Shown here one piece after another: positions 1-7,695 of a stretch of DNA of 39,044 nucleotides. Origin of the DNA: Planctomyces sp. SH-PL62 (GTDB taxonomy: Bacteria; Planctomycetota; Planctomycetia; Planctomycetales; Planctomycetaceae); the NCBI GenBank assembly GCA_945893075.1, contig CAMDDX010000024.1, positions 1 to 39,044 on the forward strand. The letters are read 5' to 3'. The position numbers were made by a program, and so were the translations under genes. Position 1 is the stretch's first letter, and every line of letters begins with the position of its first letter. The notes beneath the pieces are model-generated. The model did no database searches and was not told where the DNA came from. It saw nothing but the letters and a program-made list of their open reading frames with translations.

Positions 1-108
1 AACAAGATCGGACTCCTCCAACGCCGAGCCTACGGCTACCGCCGCTACGACCACTTCAAACTCCGGCTGCTCACGCTCCATCACACCAAGTTCACTCTCG
101 CTGGATGA
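1..108 (+). CDS. ISL3-family transposase, C-terminal end (partial)
   Basis: The window opens inside a reading frame that runs from base 1 to a TGA at 106-108, giving 35 residues. It contains the run RRAYGYRRYDHFKLRLL, the ending typical of ISL3-type DDE transposases (RRAYGYRNFxNFRLRVL). In the family this is the extreme C-terminus after the catalytic domain, so the active-site residues lie outside the window. The protein would cut and join the ends of its own insertion sequence. Whether the element is intact cannot be judged here. The right end of the element should lie within the next ~100-250 bases, but I cannot fix its terminal repeat without the left end. Confidence 0.72.
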   Translation, partial: NKIGLLQRRAYGYRRYDHFKLRLLTLHHTKFTLAG

Positions 109-439
109 GACGCTATGTCACCAGCCCCCAAGAATCCCGATGAACCACAAATCGCGAATCAACCGGAACGCGCTAGTGTCCGGTACTTTATGATTTCGCT
201 GAACCGGACGCTCGTGTCACAACTCGGAATTGATGGATCACAAGCAACCGGGTCCGCTTGTTTTCATCCGTGTGCGAGTTCCGATCCGTGTGCGAAGTGC
301 GTTGAAAACTCGACGAACGCACTTCGCACACGGATTGAAGAACACACGGATTGAAGAATCTGGTCACCTTAATTCTCTGGTGAAACCTCAATTGCGATTC
401 GTGCCACGAACGCGTTCCGGCTAATTTCTGCGATCCGTA
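109..439. other. Gene-free spacer downstream of the transposase
   Basis: No convincing gene. The stretch holds an 18-bp perfect hairpin (listed separately) and short repeats around it: ATCCGTGTGCGA occurs at 266-277 and 284-295, and CACACGGATTGAAGA occurs twice in the right half of the same cluster. It probably contains the right end of the insertion sequence and its junction with resident DNA. Confidence 0.5.
286..333. repeat. 18-bp perfect inverted repeat (hairpin, 12-nt loop)
   Basis: CCGTGTGCGAAGTGCGTT at 286-303 is the exact reverse complement of 316-333, separated by 12 bases. There is no U-run after it, so it is not a standard intrinsic terminator. Its place ~180 bp after a transposase stop suggests either a bidirectional end structure or a palindromic repeat. 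Base pairing is certain, function is not. Confidence 0.7.
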
Positions 440-2278
440 TCAGCCGAGGTGGTTGGTCCTGCTCACGTTTTCCAGTTCGCGGCGAACCATGCCGATTTGG
501 TCGGGAGTCAATTCCGCTTCGCCGGGAAGGTAGCGCGCGAGTTCATACAAATCCGCCAGCACCTGGATCGAAGGTTTCAAAGCCGGAGTGGTGTCGGCGA
601 CTTGCCGCTCCACCTCGCGATGAGTCCACCAAGTGGGAACGGACATAGCCGATTGCAGCGCGTACTGATGAAAGGCTCGGACAACATCCTCGCGAGTGCG
701 GATGCCGGCTGATGACGTCACTTCGCCAACGGAGTTCGACCTTCGTAACAACTGCGATTCCTTGACCGCCGTCACCACTCGCGGCAAGAAGTACCAGACC
801 AAGCCCAGTGCCGCGAGCAGCATCAACAGCGGCCCCGTTGATCGCGAAGTCACTGTTGGCGAATCAGACGATCCACTTGAGGATCTCCCTTGCCGCTGCC
901 GAGCGTTTCGCGGTTGTGAATCTGGTGCGGCGGCCATTTCATTGAACACTTTGCCCACCGATTCAAACACCTTTCCCGCAGTCGAGCGACGTTCGGGTCC
1001 GGACGGCGGAGTCGATGGTTGAGGGGCCGCGGCTGTTGCCGGCATCGGAGTCGACGACGGAGCGGGAGCCTGGGACGCTTCACGAGCGGAGTCATTGCGG
1101 AGTCCATCGAACAATCGGTTGATCGACTTCTCAAGTCCCGACAACGATCCATTGCCCGTATCCTGGTCCCCGGCCGATGTCCCGGCCGAGCCGTTTGATT
1201 CTGCCCGACTCTCCTCACGCGTTTGATCAATCAGTTTTCGCAGCGTTTGAGTAAATCCCCTTTCCTGCAATTCCGACCGGACATCCATCTGCGGCGACTT
1301 CGGGCTGTCGCTGGCGATTGGGGGAGTTACCGCTGGCGTCGACGGCGGCGACTCACGAATTGGATCCTCAGGCTGCGATCTTGATGGCTTGGAGACACGA
1401 CTCCCGGCATCGATCTTCTCATTCTCATTACCGAGCATTGATTGGCCGAACGGTTTTCGATTTGTCTCCGAGGCTCGAGGCGGGCGATTCAATTCATATC
1501 GCGGATCACGCATGATCGCTTCCAATTCGCTCCGCGCTCGTTCAAGGCTCGTCATCGGTTCGTCGTCGCGAAATTCCGGATCGCGCGGTCCCGTGACTCT
1601 TCGCTCGGCATCCGTTGGCAATGTGTCGGGCTGCTTCGGTTTGTCCTTGGGCGGTTCATTCCGTTGGCGACCGGCTTGTTGAAGTAATCGTTTCAGCCAC
1701 TCCTGAGAGTGCGGCGGCAGCACTGGCGATTCCGGAGCAGGTCCACCACTCGGCGGGGTTGAGACCGACGGGATCGGCACGCTCTTGGAATCGCCCGTCT
1801 CCCTCCGTGGAGGCAGTTTTCCATTCTGCGAAAACTGTTTGAGCAACTGCCGCACCTGCTCCTGCACAGCGGGGTCGGACATCATCTTCAAAAGCTGCTC
1901 GGAGGAAGGACTGTCTGGCTTCGGAAGAACCGTCCCCTGGGGAACGGCTTCCGATAACTGCTTCATCGCACTCAGCAGAGCATTGAGTTGTTCCGGATCA
2001 AATCTCGGAATCGCAGACGAGTCACTTCCCAATTCGCCTGCGGCCATCAACCCCCGCAATTGCTGAAGCCACTGCACCTGCTGCTTGAGATCGGCGGAAG
2101 CTCCCTCTGGCAACGGCAGCAATCGCTGCGAGGAAGTCTCGACCGGAGAGCCCGCAGGAGTGCTTGGGCGGCTTCGCTCCTGAGCAGATGCCAGTGAGAA
2201 CTCCGCGCAAAGCCAGCAGGCGAGGCATAGCACCGACAAGCACAAGGTCCGACAGATTCGCGCTTCGATGAAGCTCAT
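440..2278 (-). CDS. Secreted, Pro/Ser-rich, membrane-anchored protein with DUF4129-like C-terminus
   Basis: 612 residues. It starts with a signal sequence (hydrophobic core LCLSVLCLACWLCA, then SLASAQE). About 450 residues of low-complexity Pro/Ser/Arg-rich sequence follow. One strong membrane segment lies near residues 485-505 (LLMLLAALGLVWYFLP). The last ~80 residues (FHQYALQSAMSVPTWWTHREVERQV, here described in two parts: FHQYALQSAM and WWTHREVERQV; then LYELARYLPGE) resemble the cytoplasmic DUF4129 domain found in bacterial transglutaminase and MoxR/DUF58 clusters. That family match is by eye. None of those partner genes is visible nearby. It is the last gene of a minus-strand run with the two paralogues upstream, 124 bp away. 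The disordered middle fits a periplasmic spacer. Biochemical function unknown. Confidence 0.7.
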   Translation of the reverse strand: MSFIEARICRTLCLSVLCLACWLCAEFSLASAQERSRPSTPAGSPVETSSQRLLPLPEGASADLKQQVQWLQQLRGLMAAGELGSDSSAIPRFDPEQLNALLSAMKQLSEAVPQGTVLPKPDSPSSEQLLKMMSDPAVQEQVRQLLKQFSQNGKLPPRRETGDSKSVPIPSVSTPPSGGPAPESPVLPPHSQEWLKRLLQQAGRQRNEPPKDKPKQPDTLPTDAERRVTGPRDPEFRDDEPMTSLERARSELEAIMRDPRYELNRPPRASETNRKPFGQSMLGNENEKIDAGSRVSKPSRSQPEDPIRESPPSTPAVTPPIASDSPKSPQMDVRSELQERGFTQTLRKLIDQTREESRAESNGSAGTSAGDQDTGNGSLSGLEKSINRLFDGLRNDSAREASQAPAPSSTPMPATAAAPQPSTPPSGPERRSTAGKVFESVGKVFNEMAAAPDSQPRNARQRQGRSSSGSSDSPTVTSRSTGPLLMLLAALGLVWYFLPRVVTAVKESQLLRRSNSVGEVTSSAGIRTREDVVRAFHQYALQSAMSVPTWWTHREVERQVADTTPALKPSIQVLADLYELARYLPGEAELTPDQIGMVRRELENVSRTNHLG

Positions 2279-2402
2279 TGCGTGTGGTCCAAGTTGAACG
2301 ATGCAGCCTCGATCACAGCCTGTCGTGGATCACTGCCAAAGCACATGCCTTGTAAAGCAAAAAGCCATTGAAGACGAGAGCCAAGTTCTGTCGGTTTTGC
2401 GA

Positions 2403-3338
2403 TCACCGCTCTTGAGCCGCATCGGCTTTGGCGGCGGCGGGTGCTTCGGAGTGGTCGTCGGCTTCGGGAAGAAACGTTCGCACGCTTTTGAGAATGCGGC
2501 CTTTGGGTGGCTCGATCATGCCGTTTTGCATGAGGTTCGCTTCCATGGCTCGCCCCTGCTGGAGATGTGGTTGCAGCAGCTTCCATTGCCGGTCATCCAA
2601 GAGTGGCTTCAGTTTGGCGTTGGGTAATTTCGCGAGGCTGTAAAACACGAAGTACTGGTCGTACGAGCCGAAGGTGAGCGGCGGTTGAGTCTCCTCGATG
2701 ATGAGCTTGAACATCGCCTCGTGTTGGTCGTGACGCAGCGCGAGGGTGTTGGACAGGTTGTGCAACGCGACCTCGGCGGAGGCTTGGTAGCGGAACCGGC
2801 GACGATCATCGAGGACGACCTGGTACTTCTCCTGTTGCTCGCGCGTGAGCGTGTTGCGGACCGTCTTGGCGAAGAATGATGAGTCACCAAACAAGCCCGC
2901 CGCCTGTCGCTGTTGCAGCGGATTGATCTCCTGCCAGATTTGGTTGAAGGCGTTCTGATCGTTTCGCACTTTGAGGAACTTCTTGCGAACGACCTCGACA
3001 TCCTCGAAGAATCGCAGCGTGTCGCCTCGTGCCGCGAGCGAGAGTTTTTTCGATTGTGCGTCCGTCAGATCGCAGACGCGCCGCAGTTCCGCGAGCTTCA
3101 TTTTCACGCTCGACTGAATCCGAGCTTTACCGGCCGCCGCATTGTTGCTCCCCTGAAAGATCCATTGGTCGAAGTTCTCTTCCTGGATGAAGAAACCGTT
3201 GTTGGGCTGAGCCGCTGCGGCCGGAGGATCGTCGTCGTCCTCGTCGGCCGCGAATGCAAACGAAGCCAAGAGGATCATCGGCAGCGTGAGCAGCCGGAGC
3301 CAATGCGGGCGCGCCGGGATCGAGTCTTCAAATTTCAT
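2403..3338 (-). CDS. Secreted protein of a planctomycete paralogue family (copy 2)
   Basis: I chose the internal ATG at 3338, which places a signal sequence close to the N-terminus (LRLLTLPMILLASFAFA, cut before ADEDDDD). An upstream ATG at 3389 is possible and would start only 22 bp after the preceding gene ends. The mature protein begins with an acidic stretch and then a helical domain: RRVCDLTDAQSKKLSLAARG near the start, LTREQQEKYQ in the middle and a C-terminal QYFVFY / LDDRQWKLLQPHL motif. The next gene upstream has the same motifs in the same order (RQVCDLTPEQRPKIKTA, LTPEQMAKYKAE, QYFPLV / LDADQKSVWSGLQ), so the two are tandem paralogues. The repeated D/LTxxQ segments recall Spy/LTXXQ-type helical periplasmic proteins, though I cannot assign them to that family. 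Function unknown. Confidence 0.72.
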   Translation of the reverse strand: MKFEDSIPARPHWLRLLTLPMILLASFAFAADEDDDDPPAAAAQPNNGFFIQEENFDQWIFQGSNNAAAGKARIQSSVKMKLAELRRVCDLTDAQSKKLSLAARGDTLRFFEDVEVVRKKFLKVRNDQNAFNQIWQEINPLQQRQAAGLFGDSSFFAKTVRNTLTREQQEKYQVVLDDRRRFRYQASAEVALHNLSNTLALRHDQHEAMFKLIIEETQPPLTFGSYDQYFVFYSLAKLPNAKLKPLLDDRQWKLLQPHLQQGRAMEANLMQNGMIEPPKGRILKSVRTFLPEADDHSEAPAAAKADAAQER

Positions 3339-3411
3339 TGCTGGTAACACGAGCCACCTCCGATTTCCGTTCGTCATCACGAACTTCATTCACGCTGCAT
3401 CACTTTCATTG

Positions 3412-4269
3412 CTACGGTGCGTCGCCTTTGGCAGGTGCGTCGGCTTTGGCGGGTTCAACGCCCCACCAACCGTCGTCCGCTTCGGCGATGCCTCCTCCGC
3501 CGTAGTAGCCGAAATCGACTTTTTGCAGGCCGCTCCACACCGACTTCTGATCGGCGTCGAGATGCGTCGCGACATGTTGGTCCGGCACCAGCGGGAAGTA
3601 TTGATCGCCGTAGACGGACAGCATCAACCATTGCTCCCATTTGTCTTGCCATCCGGCAGTGATTGATTGAGAGATCTTGTCTCGCTGATCGGCGGTCAGG
3701 CACAACGCGCCGTCGAGACGGGCGACGACGCAGCGGATGGCGGCTCGCTTGCGAAGGGCGGCGCGCTGAGTTGCCTCGGCCTTGTACTTCGCCATTTGTT
3801 CGGGAGTCAGTGTGTCCTGCAACACCTTCGCGATGGATTCGCGAATGGTCCGCTGAGGATTCGGCTGTTCGTTCTGAACGCGCACGCCGCCGCGCATTCG
3901 ACCTCCCTGAAGTTCGGCCATCTTGAGTGCGGCCTCTTTCAGACTCGCTTCGCCCGCCGTTTTAATCTTCGGACGTTGTTCCGGAGTCAGGTCGCAAACT
4001 TGTCGAATGAAGTTGAGTTCGGTCGTGAGAATCGGCCGGTACTGCTGCGTAAACTGAGGGATCCACTGTTGGATCTGCGCATCAATTTGAGCTTCGCGCG
4101 CATCGACCGCTTTCTTGGGCTCTGCCGGCTTGTCGGCTTTCGGTTCTGCTGGCTTTGCTTCGACGGCTTTTTTGACGGCAGGTTTCGGCTCGTCGGCACG
4201 ACCGCAGATCGGGACGAGACAAACAGCAAGCCCTGTGAAAATCGTCGCGCAACCAAGAATTGTTTTCAT
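3412..4269 (-). CDS. Secreted protein of a planctomycete paralogue family (copy 1)
   Basis: The start at 4269 (MKTILGCATIFTG) puts a signal sequence at the N-terminus. The longer frame to 4464 would add 65 residues read out of the palindromic repeat upstream and is rejected. After cleavage (CGRADEP) comes a Lys/Ala/Pro/Glu linker (KPAEPKADKPAEPKKA) and then a helical domain with three xLTxxQ segments (CDLTPEQRPK, DTLTPEQMAK, LCLTADQRDK) followed by SVYGDQYFPLVPDQHVATHL. The order matches the downstream gene, so the pair arose by duplication and probably forms one transcription unit. LTxxQ-like helices suggest an extracytoplasmic binding or sensing role, but this is only an inference. No catalytic motif is visible. 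Confidence 0.74.
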   Translation of the reverse strand: MKTILGCATIFTGLAVCLVPICGRADEPKPAVKKAVEAKPAEPKADKPAEPKKAVDAREAQIDAQIQQWIPQFTQQYRPILTTELNFIRQVCDLTPEQRPKIKTAGEASLKEAALKMAELQGGRMRGGVRVQNEQPNPQRTIRESIAKVLQDTLTPEQMAKYKAEATQRAALRKRAAIRCVVARLDGALCLTADQRDKISQSITAGWQDKWEQWLMLSVYGDQYFPLVPDQHVATHLDADQKSVWSGLQKVDFGYYGGGGIAEADDGWWGVEPAKADAPAKGDAP

Positions 4270-4361
4270 GGCTATTGGTCTCGACTGGTTCTTCCAAAAG
4301 ATCATTGATCCGAAGTCTCGCAAGGATTGATTCAGGATGCGATGACGACGTGTGGCAATTG

Positions 4362-4590
4362 GGTTGATCCCGAAGGGATCGCAGCCATTAGCCGGGGGTC
4401 GAGCGGAGCGATACCCCCGGATCAGCGGCCGAAATGTCTTTGCCTCCCGGAGGGATGCCAGCAATGGGGCCGCCGATCGTTCATCGTTGCTGGCATCCCT
4501 TCAGGATGCAAAACATGTTGAATTCGTTTGACCGGGGGTATCGCTTCGCTCGACCCCCGGCTAATGGCTGAAATCCCTCCGGGATGAATG
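4362..4590. repeat. Large nested inverted repeat (~230 bp)
   Basis: Outer arms of 39 bases at 4382-4420 and 4532-4570 are reverse complements with one mismatch (core CGGGGGTCGAGCGGAGCGAT against ATCGCTTCGCTCGACCCCCG). Each arm is flanked outside by a small palindrome (ATCCCGAAGGGAT and ATCCCTCCGGGAT). Inside lies a second pair, AGGGATGCCAGCAATG (4451-4466) and CGTTGCTGGCATCCCT (4485-4500). The whole could fold into one long hairpin with side hairpins. It lies between the paralogue pair and the EF-hand gene, and looks like a dispersed REP-like element. It accounts for the 380-bp gap between those genes. Confidence 0.8.
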
Positions 4591-4649
4591 GAACACGGAC
4601 GTCGATACATATTCTCGTCACCTCGTGTTGTCCTCACCTCGTGCTGTCC

Positions 4650-7592
4650 TCACCTAATGCTGATGTAGACGAAGGTTTTGCCGTCGCGGGACCAACTGAC
4701 TCCGACATTGTTGCGGTTGGCGGGTTGTTTGGCGTAGCGCTCGGAGGGTTTTTCGTTTTCGCCGTCGGGGTCGATGACGTGGATTTGCGATTTCGCAGCG
4801 CCGGCCGGGGTTCGCGGGAACATCAGCCGGTGGTCGGCGAGCCACGCGATGTCCGAGGCGACATCCTTGGCGTCGCAGAGCACTCGCAGCTTCGGGTCGC
4901 TGCCCGTCGTGGTCACGATACCGATCTCGACGCCGCCGGCCGCGCGATGTCCTTTGAAGCAGAGTCGTTGCGAATCGGGGGACCACGCGAAGTTGTGCTC
5001 GATGTACCGGAAGGGGCTTTTGCCTTCGCCGAAGAGGGAGCGTTTCTCGTTGGTGGCGACATCGCGAATGACAAAGTTGTTGCTGCCGACAACGTAAGCG
5101 GTCTTCCGTCCGTCGGGCGAAAACTCGATCGCCCAGCCTTGAGGGTCGATCGATTCCTCTTCGGAGTCCAATTCGAAATCGCGAACGAAGACTCCCCGTC
5201 CGTACTTCGAATACGCGATGCGGCGGCTGTCGGCCGACCAGTGCGGAATGCAGCCGATGCCGAGATCGCGAACTTCGTCGGTCTCCAAGTTCGCGATCAG
5301 CAGGTGAGCGGAGACGTTGTTCTCGCCGCGCTTCCAACCATCGACAGCCACCCACTTCCCGTCGGGCGAAATCTCCGGCGAGAAGATGTTCGGATAATCG
5401 GGGATCGTGATCGCCAGGACTCGGCCGTCGGCGAACCGCACACGGATTTCGTTGGGAGGCACATGAGTCGTTGTGAACGGGAACTCGGTGAGCGTCAGCG
5501 ACTGATCCTGATTCACATCGAGCCGCCGGAAGTACTCGGCGCTCAGAGCCGCGAGCGCGACTCCCGGATGAAAGCGAAACTCGGCCGGCTGCAACAGCCC
5601 GTCGTCGTCGGCATCGTGAGCCGCTTGCCAAGTGGCGAGAAAATTGGCCAGCGGAGTCAGTTGATACTCGCGCAACGACAGCCCGCCGTCACGATCATCG
5701 TCGAAGCCGGGAAACATGCAGGCCGCGACGGACCGCTGGTCGGGGGTCAGCGTTTCCAATTCTTTCGGACTCAACCGGCCATCCAAATCGGCATCGAGTT
5801 GCAGAAACGTCGCTACCGGATCGGTGCGATGATCGCTCTTGGCGAACTCGGCGAAGTCGAGCTTGCCGTCGTGATTCCGATCAGTCGTCTCGATCCACCG
5901 TTGCTTGGCGGCGGCTTCCAGCGGGCCAAGTGCTTGCGAGTAAACGTCGACGGTCACGAAGCCATCGCCATCGGGCTTGATAGTGCGGAACAGCCGCCAA
6001 TCGACCACACGGCCGGTCGGCTCGCGCAACAGATGCCCCTCCGGAATCCGCACGCCGAACGCGATGTCCAACAACTTCTTTGCGTCGTCGCGCGAGACTT
6101 TTTGATCGCGATCCAAATCCCAGTCGCCGAACTTCGTCACGCCGAGACCTCGCACCTGCTGACCCACTTTGGCCGCGTCGAACTCGGTGACATTCAGCGA
6201 GCCGTCGCCGTCGGCGTCCCACTCGCCCCAGTGATCGGTCAGCTCTTTGAATGCCTTCTCCGACAGCAGCACGATCGGATCGGGGATCGGAGATCGCTGC
6301 GCTTCGGGAACCAAAAACGGGACTGTCAGAAACTCGGCGAGCGTCATGCGGCCATCCGAGTCGGCGTCGAAGACTTTGAAGTCACGGCTCAGCCGATTCG
6401 CCGGCAGGCTCCCCTCCGCCGTGAACTCGGCCTCGGTCAAATGGCCGTCGGAGTTGGCATCAAGCAGCACAAACTTCGCTCCGGGATGAGTTGTATGAAA
6501 GGGCCACTCACTCAGCGACAACGATTGATCCTGATTCAAATCGAGCCGCCGAAAATACTCCGCGGCGAGCGCCGCCAATGAGGGAGCCGGCATGAAGCGA
6601 AACTCATCCGGGCTGAGCTTGCCGTCACCGTTGCTGTCGGTCGCGGCATGCCACACGGCCATCAGGTTGATGTGTGGAATCAACAGGAACTCGCTCAACG
6701 AATAGGTTCCGTCTTTGTCGTCGTCGAAACCGGCCAGCCAGTTCTTCCCCGGCGGTCCCCAAGCGGGCAGGCCCGCCAATTCCGCGGGAGTCAAGCTGCC
6801 GCTGAGATCGACATCCATCGCCAGGAACTGTTGCACGGGATCGGTCCGATGCGAACTGGTCGAGAAGGCCGTGATGTCGAACCGCTCATTCTCCGCCGCG
6901 AAGATTGTCGGGAACCAAGTCTCCGGCTTTTGATTCGGGCCGAGAGCCTTGATGTAGTCCTCGCGCGCGACTCGGCCATTCGCATCCGGCTTCAACGCGA
7001 GGAATGTTCTCCAATCCAAGACCCGCCCGATGTTGTCCCGCAGTAACTCACCGCTGGGTGTACGCACGCCGAACGCGATGTCCAATACACGAGCCGCCTC
7101 CTGCCGCGAGACCAGTCCATCCCGATTCAAATCCCAATCAGCAAACCCCGTCGCTTCCAACCCACGGACTTGAACCGCCACGTCTCCCGCTTTGAACTCG
7201 TCCGCCGACAGCGAGTCATCCCCATTCTTGTCCCAAGCCTTCCACTCCTTCGCCAACCGAGCCATCGCCTTCTCCGACAGCCCAACCACCGGATCAGCCA
7301 ACTTCCCACGCAGTTCATCCGCCTGCACCACCGGCACCGTGACGAACTCCGCCTGAGTCATCTTTCCATCACGATCAATATCAAAGACCTTGAACTCGCG
7401 CAGCAGCACGGGCTGTTCGCGGCCAGTCCGTTTCAAATACTCCGCCTCGGTGAGCACCCCATCGCCGTTCGCATCGCACGCCTTGAACTCGGCAACGATC
7501 GCGTCCTCGGCCAGTGAGACAGCGTCTGACCAAAGAACGGACAGAAACAACGCGGACAAGAAAATACAGAGACGAAACGAGACCGCCTTCAT
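4650..7592 (-). CDS. Secreted EF-hand array protein with C-terminal PD40/TolB-like beta-propeller
   Basis: 980 residues with a signal sequence (FRLCIFLSALFLSVLW...SLAE). Residues ~28-705 hold about 17 canonical 12-residue EF-hand loops (for example DANGDGVLTEAE, DIDRDGKMTQAE, DSNGDGKLSPDE, DADGDGSLNVTE, DRNHDGKLDFAE) plus at least two degenerate ones. The array is a tandem duplication: a block from ~28 to ~365 repeats from ~370 to ~705 with matching non-EF landmarks (RVLDWRTF / RVVDWRLF, HRTDPV in both, YFRRLDLNQDQSLSLSE / YFRRLDVNQDQSLTLTE). Residues ~715-980 carry repeats with SPDGKW, SADSRR, SPDGRK, SPDSQR and SRDGKT, typical of PD40/WD40-like propellers. It should bind calcium outside the cytoplasm. 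The propeller may bind a partner or glycan. The start codon lies in a short duplicated leader (see 7589-7615). Confidence 0.85.
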   Translation of the reverse strand: MKAVSFRLCIFLSALFLSVLWSDAVSLAEDAIVAEFKACDANGDGVLTEAEYLKRTGREQPVLLREFKVFDIDRDGKMTQAEFVTVPVVQADELRGKLADPVVGLSEKAMARLAKEWKAWDKNGDDSLSADEFKAGDVAVQVRGLEATGFADWDLNRDGLVSRQEAARVLDIAFGVRTPSGELLRDNIGRVLDWRTFLALKPDANGRVAREDYIKALGPNQKPETWFPTIFAAENERFDITAFSTSSHRTDPVQQFLAMDVDLSGSLTPAELAGLPAWGPPGKNWLAGFDDDKDGTYSLSEFLLIPHINLMAVWHAATDSNGDGKLSPDEFRFMPAPSLAALAAEYFRRLDLNQDQSLSLSEWPFHTTHPGAKFVLLDANSDGHLTEAEFTAEGSLPANRLSRDFKVFDADSDGRMTLAEFLTVPFLVPEAQRSPIPDPIVLLSEKAFKELTDHWGEWDADGDGSLNVTEFDAAKVGQQVRGLGVTKFGDWDLDRDQKVSRDDAKKLLDIAFGVRIPEGHLLREPTGRVVDWRLFRTIKPDGDGFVTVDVYSQALGPLEAAAKQRWIETTDRNHDGKLDFAEFAKSDHRTDPVATFLQLDADLDGRLSPKELETLTPDQRSVAACMFPGFDDDRDGGLSLREYQLTPLANFLATWQAAHDADDDGLLQPAEFRFHPGVALAALSAEYFRRLDVNQDQSLTLTEFPFTTTHVPPNEIRVRFADGRVLAITIPDYPNIFSPEISPDGKWVAVDGWKRGENNVSAHLLIANLETDEVRDLGIGCIPHWSADSRRIAYSKYGRGVFVRDFELDSEEESIDPQGWAIEFSPDGRKTAYVVGSNNFVIRDVATNEKRSLFGEGKSPFRYIEHNFAWSPDSQRLCFKGHRAAGGVEIGIVTTTGSDPKLRVLCDAKDVASDIAWLADHRLMFPRTPAGAAKSQIHVIDPDGENEKPSERYAKQPANRNNVGVSWSRDGKTFVYISIR

Positions 7593-7615
7593 CTTTCTGT
7601 CCCCATCTTTCTGTC
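7589..7615 (-). promoter_or_regulatory. Duplicated translation-initiation segment with a 5-codon upstream ORF
   Basis: The segment GACAGAAAGATG occurs twice on the minus strand (plus coordinates 7604-7615 and 7590-7601), so the EF-hand gene has two ATGs each preceded by the same AGAAAG. The upstream ATG (7604-7606) opens the mini-ORF M-G-T-E-R whose TGA overlaps the main ATG (ATGA, 7589-7592). This permits translational coupling or start competition. It could equally be a chance result of the duplication. Confidence 0.45.
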
Positions 7616-7695
7616 AGCCAACCTCATGCCAATGCAATGGCTTCAATGTGACGGCAAGCGACGCCGAACGCCAAATCATTCCGGGAAGAACAGTC

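Noticed and set aside
4270..4464. N-terminal extension of the gene at 3412-4269
   Set aside because: The extra codons are read from the palindromic repeat and would bury the signal peptide 65 residues inside.
4584..6581. 665-codon open frame on the plus strand, antisense to the EF-hand gene
   Set aside because: No domain, biased composition and no ribosome-binding site. It mirrors the codon bias of the opposite gene, where acidic loop codons keep the antisense frame open.
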